A DNA stretch of 64,000 bases from Bacteroidota bacterium (lineage in GTDB: Bacteria; Bacteroidota; Bacteroidia; Bacteroidales; Prolixibacteraceae). Within the stretch, counting starts at the first letter, position 1. Every line of letters starts with the position of its first letter. The notes under the pieces were generated by a model. It saw only the letters and a program-made list of their open reading frames with translations, was not told the origin of the DNA and searched no databases. This document shows positions 27,214 through 35,873 of this stretch, in pieces. The stretch is from NCBI GenBank assembly GCA_030698405.1, contig JAUYMU010000004.1, forward strand, positions 1 to 64,000, given 5' to 3'. A program made the position numbers and the translations under genes.

Positions 27214-30200
27214 ATGAAAAGGTTACTATTGATTATTTTATCAATGGGTTTGTTTTACATTTCCGGGGCGCAGGTTTTATCGCCCGTGATGACTGGAAAC
27301 GTAACAGGCCAGAAAGTACTTTCCGACAGGAATGTCTCTTTCAATGTGGGCTCTCCCATCCCTTACCTGTATAAAGGCGGGACTACTACAAAACTTCAGG
27401 TTGGTTTTCCATACAATGCATTGTACATGGACAGGACTTTTCCCGGAGAATTATTTGTTTCGAAAGGCTATTTCCCAGATCAGATTCAATTGCGTTGGGA
27501 AATTTTAAACAATTCTTCCATCATCAATCATTTCGAAATTTTCAGGAAAAAACTCAATGAAAAAGATTCGGTTTGGGTTGACAATGTGGTGGCCAGCGGA
27601 CGGAAATGGGAAGATTTTTATGCCGAAGCAAATGAAATTTATCAATACACCGTCATCGCAAAAGGTATTCCGGGTGGACAACGTTCAGGATATACCAACG
27701 TAGAAGGAATTGGATTCCGCACTCCTTTGGCCACAATAACCGGGCGTGTAAGTTTCTCGGGCGGTAACGGGGTAAAAGATGTAGTTATTACAGCTTCTAC
27801 CGATGATAAAGTGCCTTCAAAAAGTTTAAGTTTATCCGGTTCATCCTTCATCGAAATTCCACAAAGGACGAATGCCGATTTTTCGGGAGGATTCACCTTT
27901 CAGGCTTATCTGAAATTCTCGTCCACTGCGGATGCCGGAATTTTTGGTAAAGGTTCAAACTTTGAACTGAATTACACCAGCCAGAAATTCGTCTTTAAAG
28001 TGGGTACCCAAATTGTTGAATTGCCATACACTGTTCCAACAGATAAATTCATTCATGTTTCGGCAGTTTATGATGGCAGTACCGCAAAGTTGTACATTCC
28101 AATCAAAGCCTTAAACGGTCAGGGTCAGTCAATTGATACATTGCTGTCAGTTAGTGCAGCAATTACGAATTCAATTACGGCAAATGGCAACAGCATTTTT
28201 TTAGGAAAAGTGAATACCAGCTATTTTAACGGGAATATTGATGAAGTAAGGATCTGGAAACGTGCACTTCCGAAAGACGAAATACTGCGTGATTTTAACC
28301 GCTATTTACTTGGAAAAGAAGATGGTATTTATGCATACCTCAGAATGAATGAAGGTTTTGGTCAGCGGATTTACGATATTGCCAAGAATGGGTCATATTT
28401 CAATGAAAATCATGGCGATTTTAAAGGTGGAAGTGTTTCATGGTCTTCTGTTTTTCCAACGATCGATCAGTTGGGAAACAGGGGAATTACCGATAAGGAA
28501 GGGAATTACATCATTCCGGGTGTGCCATTTTTAACCGATGGTTCTGCCTATAAATTCACTCCCATGCTGGCTCCCCATGAATTTGATCCTGGATATAAGA
28601 TATTGTTTTTAAGCGAGAATGCGGTCGTTCACAACAACATAAACTTCATTGATATTTCATCTTTCAATGTTAACGGATCTGTTGTTTACCGAAATACGAC
28701 AAAGGGTGTAAAAGGAGTTCAGATTTTGCTTGACGGGCAACCGATTTACGGACCGGATACCAGAGAAGAAGTGACCAATGAAAAGGGGCTTTTTGAAGTT
28801 CAGGTTCCAATCGGAGCTCATTTTATCAGCCTCCGGAAAGACGGGCACAGTTTCGATCTGGGCGGGCGTTGGCCTTATGATGCAGCTCATCCCGATTCAA
28901 TTATCCGTCATGATTTTAACCAGAACCTGACATTCGGAAAAGCCTTTAGCGATACCACATTAATTACCGTTGTTGGGCGTGTAATTGGCGGAACCAGCAG
29001 TAACAACATCGCTTTTGGTTTTGGAGAGTCGGTGAATAATATTGGAAAAGCAACCATTACGCTTGACCACAGCAGCTCGAATCCGGAATTAACATTTGAC
29101 AATGTTGGCGCCGGACTGGGTACGTCAAAAGTGGCCTACACCATTGTCAATAAAATAGATCCTCCGAATATCAGGAAGACAAAAGATATAGAGCACTTTG
29201 TCAATCGGACACAAATCGAAACACAAATATTTACTTCGGCGGCTTCCGGAGAGTTTGTTGCAAAACTAATTCCTGAAAAATTTGTGATTGTAAATATTGA
29301 TGTCGATGATGACGCGGCAAACGATGTGAAAAATTTCTTTGGAAACCGGGTGATTGATTTGTCGGTCAACCCAAAGTTAAAGAAGGAGTATTTGGTCGAT
29401 AAAGATAATAAGAAGATCGATTCTCTGGAATATCATGTCAAGTTGAACTACATTTATCAGACTCCACCTGAAATAAAGGTAACCAATAAGGATGATACCA
29501 AGGTATTTTATGGTGAGAAAGAAATTAACTTCACCAATCCGGTTGACGGAGTTAAAACTGTTATAAACGTAGAAGATCATTTTAAATATCCGGTTTTTGA
29601 GATGATGAAAAACTATTCACCCAAAATATCGGTATTCGAGTCATATCACAATTTCGATTCAGGCAAAGATACTTACCAGTCGGTTAAAGAAGCCGAGATT
29701 AAGATTATCAATGATCTTGCCATTTCGGAGAATCAAAAAGTATATCAGCTTAAACCGGAAATGAACGGTGAAATACTCCATTCATTCAAGGTTGGTGTAC
29801 CGAATATCGCCAAAAGTGAAAACGACGGAACTTCGTTCACCAAAACCATGCAAATTAATGTTACGGTTGATGGCAATACTTTTTCGTGGAAACCGGGAGG
29901 CGAGTTTTACCGGGCATACATTATCGGCCAACGCCCCAAAGGAAATAATTTCTATACAAAAGGGCCACAAATTCCTGAAATTATTTTGCACGATCCGCCA
30001 GGATCAAAATCATCCGCATACATTGAAAGGGGTTCAAGTTATTCTGTAAGCTCCAAGTTTTCAACCAATTTCGACAATGGATCCGGTTTCGGCGCCGAAA
30101 TTCTGTTGGGTGTTGAAGTAGGTGCCGGTGGCGGTCTGGCCGGACCTGTAATAAAAACGGATACCAAAAATTCAGGAAAAACCGGATTGAACTTTTCAAC

Positions 30201-33200
30201 TTCGATCAATGAAGAAGGTGAATATGTTCAAACCTACGAATTTTCTGAAAGGATTGAAACCAGTTCCGATCCGGGAGTGGTTGGTTCAATGGGCGACATA
30301 TACATTGGCAAAAGCTATAATTATTTCTATGGCGAAACCGATTTCCTTAAAATTGTGCCTTATAATCTGGCCACAACAAATGGAATAGTTGCCCTTGGTA
30401 CTTCAGAATTAAAAAAGAATGATTTTACCATCGGAATTGTTGATGGTTTCATCATGAATCCGGATAATTCGGATACCTATTTTAAATATACCCAGGCCCA
30501 TATTTTAAATAAATTACTTCCTGAAATTGAAAGCCGCAGAAATGGGTTATTCCTTACCTCTTTCAGAACTGATGGAAAATTGAAATACAAATCTGAAATT
30601 GCAGCTTCGGATCTGAGGTACGGAATTGCTCACAGTTACAAAGTAGTGGCTACTCCAGCCGATACAACGGTTTACGGATACTATAAAATGACGCCCACTG
30701 ACAGCATTCTGACTTATTCATTCAAGCCCGAAAAGATAACTGTGGAAGATATCAATAAGATCAGAAACGGGACTATTTATGAAAATGATTCGATCCGTTA
30801 TTATAACACACAGATAGGAATCTGGATTGACGCTATACGCTTGAACGAATCGGAAAAAGCAATGGCCATTAAGAAAAATGTGTTGGAACAAAACATTTCT
30901 TTTGATGGTGCTGTTGGCGCTATCAGCCGGAAGGAGGTTCAAACCATTTCGTACAGCAAAGAAGAGTCGCGAACCAAAAACATGCATTTCGGCGCTCAGG
31001 GATCTGTTGGGTTTACGTTTAACAGCACCGGAGTTATTGCAACGGGAGAAATAAGCATTTCGCATTCATTAGGCGTTTCTTCCGGTGAAAGTTCTTCACA
31101 AACCATGGAATACGGTTATACACTCGCAGATGGGAATGTAGGTGATTATTACAGTATAAATGTATTCCGCCGGGTTCAGAACGGTGTTTATAAAGCCACT
31201 GATCTGGCTGAAACCAAAATGTCAATGCCAATAGGTTATGATTTTGGAAGCCTTGGGGCAGGAGTGGCATTGGTTGGTGGTGGAATTGCAGTGGCTGCTT
31301 CCGCTTCGTACAGTGCAGGCGGCGGTATTCCGATTGTAGCCGGCGCGGCTGTAATGGCTGTGGCCGCAGGTTTATCCTATATCCCTTATGTAAGTTTCCT
31401 CGATAAAGTTAAGGACGCAGGCGCTCTTTTCAAACCAGGTGATATCAGGGTTTCCAGTTTTGATATTTCGAGTCCTATATTTTCAACCCTTGGCGGACAA
31501 ACCATGTGCCCCTATGAAGGCCTGGAACAAACCTTCTTTTACAAGGATAATAACAAAAGTGTAGTTTTGCATAAAGCAACACTTCAGCGTGAGAAGCCTG
31601 AAATTACCGCTGAGCCCAGGGAAATATTCAATGTTCCCTCAACAGAGGCTGCCCTGTTTAATGTAAAACTTACCAATAATACCGAAAGTGGTGATGATCA
31701 GTGGTATGCCCTCATTGTAGATGAAAGGACCAACCAAAAAGGGGCGCTGGTATTAATCGATGGTGAGTTTTCGCAAAAGCTAATCTATGTACCAGCAAAT
31801 ACTACAGTAACCAAATTAGTGACTGTTCAGCCAAGTAACCCATCTGTTATGGATTTTGAGAATATTGGTATAATCCTGCATTCCGTCTGTCAGTTCGATC
31901 CTACTGATTTTATAGCCGAGATTTCTGATACAGTATCCATTTCAGCGCATTTTCAACCGGCCTGTACCAATGCCGAGATTCTTGAACCATTGAATAATTT
32001 TGTGGTGAACGTGCGCGATAAGGATACCTTGACTGTTCGCATCGGCAAATATAATCTGGGTCATCAGTCATTCCAAAGTTTAAGGTTTGAATACAAGGCG
32101 AGTTCAGGAAATATCTGGGTTCCGGTAAAGTATTTCGTAAACAACCCTTTGCTGGCAAACAAAGATGAAATTCCTGATACATTGCTTATTAACGACCAGC
32201 CATTTGTGACATTCGACTGGGATATGACCAACATGAAGGACCGCGCCTATGATATAAGAGTGGTATCTACCTGTACCGATTATTCCGAAAATGAATCAGT
32301 CATTCTTTCTGGTATCCTCGATGGTCAGCGACCGCAGGTTTTTGGTACGCCGCAGCCTGCCGATGGCATACTGAATGTAGATGAAAACATCAGCATCCGG
32401 TTTAACGAACCCATTGAAGGAAGTTTACTGACCCAGTTTAATTTCGATGTAAAAGGAACATTAAATTATTACCTTTTAAAACACGAAGCTTACCTGCGTT
32501 TTAACGGAACTTCCGATTATGCTTCCATCCCGGCAGGAATTAACTTCAGTAATAAATCGTTTACTGCTGAACTCTGGGTAAAACCCGACAATTATGGAAG
32601 TTCAGTGCTTTTATCGCAGGGCAACGATCCGGCCACCAATCTGGAGATTGGATTAACGACCGGGTTTAAAACCTATTTCAAAATTGGAAATGTAAAATAT
32701 GAAGTGCCATTCCAGTTTAGTCTGACCGTACCTGCCGAAGCCTGGCAACATTTGGCCTACGTTTTCGATTACGAAACCGGCGACATATTTATTTATCAGA
32801 ACGACAAAATCATTCTTGAAGTAAGGGGTGCAAATGTGGTATTTAATAACTCAGGGAAAGTATATATCGGCAAATCATCCGTTAATGAAGGCGGTTATTT
32901 TAAAGGAAGTATGCATGAGTTGCGAATCTGGTCGAAATATCTTTCACTCGGCGATGTATATGCCAGACAATATACTGCACTTTCGGGCAACGAAGTCAGC
33001 CTTTACGGATATTGGCCTTTGGATGAAGCTTTTGGGAAACTGGCAATTGACAAGGCCGCCAATCGTCATATAGAAGTCAATGCTCCATGGGGAGCATTCC
33101 CCGGCGGATCGTCCTGGAATTTCACCGGGAAGAACTTTCTTGAATTTAATACCGGCTACTTTGCCATTATTCCTGAAATGGATTATACCCTTGAATTCTG

Positions 33201-35862
33201 GTTTAAGGACAACAATCCGGCTGATACTGTAACACTGTTCTCCAATCAGAAGGGTGATGGAAAAGAAGGTAAAAATTTGATGGATAAAACATTAAGTGTC
33301 TATGCAACTCCTGATGGAAAAATATGGGTTTCAAGCCAGGGTAAAAAGATTGAAGTAGTTACCACCGATTATTTTGACAATTCGTGGCATCATTTTGCAA
33401 TGGTTGTCAGACGTCGTGGCAATCTTACTTCATTTATCGACGGACAGCCTCAGCATGAAAAGGAAAATACAATTGTTGGTGGTATAGCCGGTGGTAAAAT
33501 GTACCTGGGGGTCCGCAAATGGAACAATGTCAATGGTACCGGACAGGATCGTTTTTACACCGGGAAACTCGATGAATTCCGTTTATGGGATTTGGCTAAA
33601 ACAACCACTCAGATTCGTATGGATATGAATTCCAAACTGAAGGGCGATGAAACCGGATTGCTGGTTTACCTTCCGCTTGAAGGATATTTTGAGGATGCAC
33701 TTGGAGTGGTACAACAACAGACTTCACTGAAAAATTTTGTCGCAGATACAAATGCAAAAAATGCGGTGCCAAGTGGCGGAAACGCGTTTTCAACCGATGC
33801 GCCAAACATGAAAGACGTGCGGCCAGTTCAAAGCATCGCGTATGATTATGTGGCATCTGAAGATGAAATCATACTCGATCCAAAATCGTATTTATTCCCG
33901 CAACTGGAGAAGAACATCATCGAAATCACTGTTCAGGGTGTGGAAGACAAATATGGAAACCGCATGGCATCGCCGGTAACCTGGACTGCTTATGTGAGCC
34001 GCAACCAGGTACGTTGGGAAGATGAACGCAGAAGTTTCATCAAGGAACTATACAAAACCATGACCTTTGAATCGACCATTAAAAACACCGGCGGGCAACA
34101 AATCGGCTTCGAAATCACAGGTCTTCCGCCATGGTTGTCGGCATCTCCTTCAACCGGAGTAATTAATCCTGAATCGACCCGGGTGATCACCTTTACGATC
34201 AACCCTGCCATCAACATTGGCGAATACAATGCGGATATTATCCTCCGCACCGCAAATGGATTTGACGAGAAATTACCGGTCAGCGTAAAGGTTTTCAAAA
34301 CTCCTCCAAGCTGGAAAGTAAATCCGTCAGCATTCGAACATACCATGAACATGGTTGGCAGAATTAAGATTGAAGGCGTTCTATCAACAGATGTCTTCGA
34401 CATGGTGGCCGCCTTTAAAGAAGGAACCGATTCAATAAGGGGTGTTGCAAACATTCGTTACCTTGAAGATTTGGATTCGTACATGGTGTTCATGAATGTT
34501 TATGGAAATACCAACGGAGAAAAACTCACCTTCAGGGTTTGGGATGCCAGTGCAGGTCAGATTCTCGACAGAGTGCTGCCAGACGATGTGGTTTTTGTCC
34601 CGAACGGTGTGAATGGAACTACCAAAAATCCGGTGATTTTTACCGCCATCAATTTATACCGAAGCTATATTCCGCTGGCAGCAGGCTGGAACTGGTTATC
34701 GTTCAACAAATTGTCGCCCGACCAGAACAACCTGAATACATTTATGGCATCGATCGAATCAAAACCAAATGATCAGATAAAAACACACGGAGGTGGATTT
34801 AACAACTACGATCCGCTGCTTGGATGGTCATTCGGAGGAATTGAATCAATCAATAACAATCTGATGTATCAGATCAAAGTAAGTAAAGCCGATACGCTTA
34901 TATACAATGGTACTTATATTGAGCCTGAAGCACATCAGATGACTTTGGCCAGCGGGTGGAACCACGTTGCGTATATTCCTGATTTGCTGATGGATGTTAA
35001 TGAGGCGCTCCGGCTGTACAGTGCATCTGAAGAGGAAATCATCAAAAGTCAGTATGCTTTTGCGATGTTTGACCAAAGGGTTGGATGGATTGGCACACTT
35101 GAATTTATGAAGCCTGGATTTGGTTACATGATAAAAACCAGAAAAACAGCAACATTGAAATATCCGAACACTTCGTTGCTAAAGGATGCGAAGATTGAGA
35201 AACAATCGACTCCTCCTTCCGGTTGGTCAGCCAATCTGGTAAAATATGAAGGCAACATGTCGGTGATTGCACGTCTTGAAACAAGTAAATTTCCTGAAGT
35301 ACTTATCAACGATCAAATGGTACTCGGAGCTTTCATCAACAAAGAATGTCACGGATACACAGTGCCGATCACAAATGCGGGCATTGATTATTCCCCATTC
35401 TTCCTGAATGTCAGCAACGACAAAACCGAACAACAGGTGCAATTCAGACTGTACGACGGACTTTCAGGAAACACCTATTTGATTGAAGAAACAAAAGTGT
35501 ATGCCGAGAATGCAGTTTACGGCTCTACACTGTCTCCGCAGATATTGACACTGAAAGGGCAATATACAGGAGTGAACGGCGAGTTGATTGCAAACGCAAC
35601 ACTGAACTGTTATCCGAATCCATTCAATGAAGGTTTGACCATCGATTACAATTTTGCAGGTGGTTTAATGAAACTGGAAATCATGGACCTGACCGGACGA
35701 GTAATCAACAAACTCTTCGATGGGATTTCAGATCCGGGACTTAAGTCGATTGTTTGGGATGGGAAATCAGGCAACGGGACAGCAGTTTCAGCTGGGATGT
35801 ATTACGTCAGGCTAAGCGCCGGAAAATCGGTTGAAACAGTGAAAATTACCAAAAACCGTTAA
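27214..35862 (+). CDS. Giant LamG-domain surface protein with T9SS C-terminal sorting domain
   Basis: The 2,882-residue protein has a signal peptide (about 1-20) and an Fn3-like region (about 85-165). LamG-type concanavalin folds lie at about 207-370, 1755-1915 and 1970-2130, each ending in a DExRxW-type motif such as IDEVRIWKRALP or LDEFRLWD. A CarboxypepD_reg-like segment lies at about 483-545 and a Gly/Ala-rich hydrophobic stretch at about 1340-1400. A BACON-like Ig domain is at about 2265-2360. Two copies of a module shared with the next gene follow (about 2365-2480 and 2665-2785). A type A T9SS tail (about 2795-2882, LNCYPNPFNEGLTIDY) should anchor or release it at the cell surface. No catalytic motif is recognised; adhesion or glycan binding is the likely role. 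Confidence 0.93.
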   Translation: MKRLLLIILSMGLFYISGAQVLSPVMTGNVTGQKVLSDRNVSFNVGSPIPYLYKGGTTTKLQVGFPYNALYMDRTFPGELFVSKGYFPDQIQLRWEILNNSSIINHFEIFRKKLNEKDSVWVDNVVASGRKWEDFYAEANEIYQYTVIAKGIPGGQRSGYTNVEGIGFRTPLATITGRVSFSGGNGVKDVVITASTDDKVPSKSLSLSGSSFIEIPQRTNADFSGGFTFQAYLKFSSTADAGIFGKGSNFELNYTSQKFVFKVGTQIVELPYTVPTDKFIHVSAVYDGSTAKLYIPIKALNGQGQSIDTLLSVSAAITNSITANGNSIFLGKVNTSYFNGNIDEVRIWKRALPKDEILRDFNRYLLGKEDGIYAYLRMNEGFGQRIYDIAKNGSYFNENHGDFKGGSVSWSSVFPTIDQLGNRGITDKEGNYIIPGVPFLTDGSAYKFTPMLAPHEFDPGYKILFLSENAVVHNNINFIDISSFNVNGSVVYRNTTKGVKGVQILLDGQPIYGPDTREEVTNEKGLFEVQVPIGAHFISLRKDGHSFDLGGRWPYDAAHPDSIIRHDFNQNLTFGKAFSDTTLITVVGRVIGGTSSNNIAFGFGESVNNIGKATITLDHSSSNPELTFDNVGAGLGTSKVAYTIVNKIDPPNIRKTKDIEHFVNRTQIETQIFTSAASGEFVAKLIPEKFVIVNIDVDDDAANDVKNFFGNRVIDLSVNPKLKKEYLVDKDNKKIDSLEYHVKLNYIYQTPPEIKVTNKDDTKVFYGEKEINFTNPVDGVKTVINVEDHFKYPVFEMMKNYSPKISVFESYHNFDSGKDTYQSVKEAEIKIINDLAISENQKVYQLKPEMNGEILHSFKVGVPNIAKSENDGTSFTKTMQINVTVDGNTFSWKPGGEFYRAYIIGQRPKGNNFYTKGPQIPEIILHDPPGSKSSAYIERGSSYSVSSKFSTNFDNGSGFGAEILLGVEVGAGGGLAGPVIKTDTKNSGKTGLNFSTSINEEGEYVQTYEFSERIETSSDPGVVGSMGDIYIGKSYNYFYGETDFLKIVPYNLATTNGIVALGTSELKKNDFTIGIVDGFIMNPDNSDTYFKYTQAHILNKLLPEIESRRNGLFLTSFRTDGKLKYKSEIAASDLRYGIAHSYKVVATPADTTVYGYYKMTPTDSILTYSFKPEKITVEDINKIRNGTIYENDSIRYYNTQIGIWIDAIRLNESEKAMAIKKNVLEQNISFDGAVGAISRKEVQTISYSKEESRTKNMHFGAQGSVGFTFNSTGVIATGEISISHSLGVSSGESSSQTMEYGYTLADGNVGDYYSINVFRRVQNGVYKATDLAETKMSMPIGYDFGSLGAGVALVGGGIAVAASASYSAGGGIPIVAGAAVMAVAAGLSYIPYVSFLDKVKDAGALFKPGDIRVSSFDISSPIFSTLGGQTMCPYEGLEQTFFYKDNNKSVVLHKATLQREKPEITAEPREIFNVPSTEAALFNVKLTNNTESGDDQWYALIVDERTNQKGALVLIDGEFSQKLIYVPANTTVTKLVTVQPSNPSVMDFENIGIILHSVCQFDPTDFIAEISDTVSISAHFQPACTNAEILEPLNNFVVNVRDKDTLTVRIGKYNLGHQSFQSLRFEYKASSGNIWVPVKYFVNNPLLANKDEIPDTLLINDQPFVTFDWDMTNMKDRAYDIRVVSTCTDYSENESVILSGILDGQRPQVFGTPQPADGILNVDENISIRFNEPIEGSLLTQFNFDVKGTLNYYLLKHEAYLRFNGTSDYASIPAGINFSNKSFTAELWVKPDNYGSSVLLSQGNDPATNLEIGLTTGFKTYFKIGNVKYEVPFQFSLTVPAEAWQHLAYVFDYETGDIFIYQNDKIILEVRGANVVFNNSGKVYIGKSSVNEGGYFKGSMHELRIWSKYLSLGDVYARQYTALSGNEVSLYGYWPLDEAFGKLAIDKAANRHIEVNAPWGAFPGGSSWNFTGKNFLEFNTGYFAIIPEMDYTLEFWFKDNNPADTVTLFSNQKGDGKEGKNLMDKTLSVYATPDGKIWVSSQGKKIEVVTTDYFDNSWHHFAMVVRRRGNLTSFIDGQPQHEKENTIVGGIAGGKMYLGVRKWNNVNGTGQDRFYTGKLDEFRLWDLAKTTTQIRMDMNSKLKGDETGLLVYLPLEGYFEDALGVVQQQTSLKNFVADTNAKNAVPSGGNAFSTDAPNMKDVRPVQSIAYDYVASEDEIILDPKSYLFPQLEKNIIEITVQGVEDKYGNRMASPVTWTAYVSRNQVRWEDERRSFIKELYKTMTFESTIKNTGGQQIGFEITGLPPWLSASPSTGVINPESTRVITFTINPAINIGEYNADIILRTANGFDEKLPVSVKVFKTPPSWKVNPSAFEHTMNMVGRIKIEGVLSTDVFDMVAAFKEGTDSIRGVANIRYLEDLDSYMVFMNVYGNTNGEKLTFRVWDASAGQILDRVLPDDVVFVPNGVNGTTKNPVIFTAINLYRSYIPLAAGWNWLSFNKLSPDQNNLNTFMASIESKPNDQIKTHGGGFNNYDPLLGWSFGGIESINNNLMYQIKVSKADTLIYNGTYIEPEAHQMTLASGWNHVAYIPDLLMDVNEALRLYSASEEEIIKSQYAFAMFDQRVGWIGTLEFMKPGFGYMIKTRKTATLKYPNTSLLKDAKIEKQSTPPSGWSANLVKYEGNMSVIARLETSKFPEVLINDQMVLGAFINKECHGYTVPITNAGIDYSPFFLNVSNDKTEQQVQFRLYDGLSGNTYLIEETKVYAENAVYGSTLSPQILTLKGQYTGVNGELIANATLNCYPNPFNEGLTIDYNFAGGLMKLEIMDLTGRVINKLFDGISDPGLKSIVWDGKSGNGTAVSAGMYYVRLSAGKSVETVKITKNR

Positions 35863-35873
35863 AACTAAAAGTT

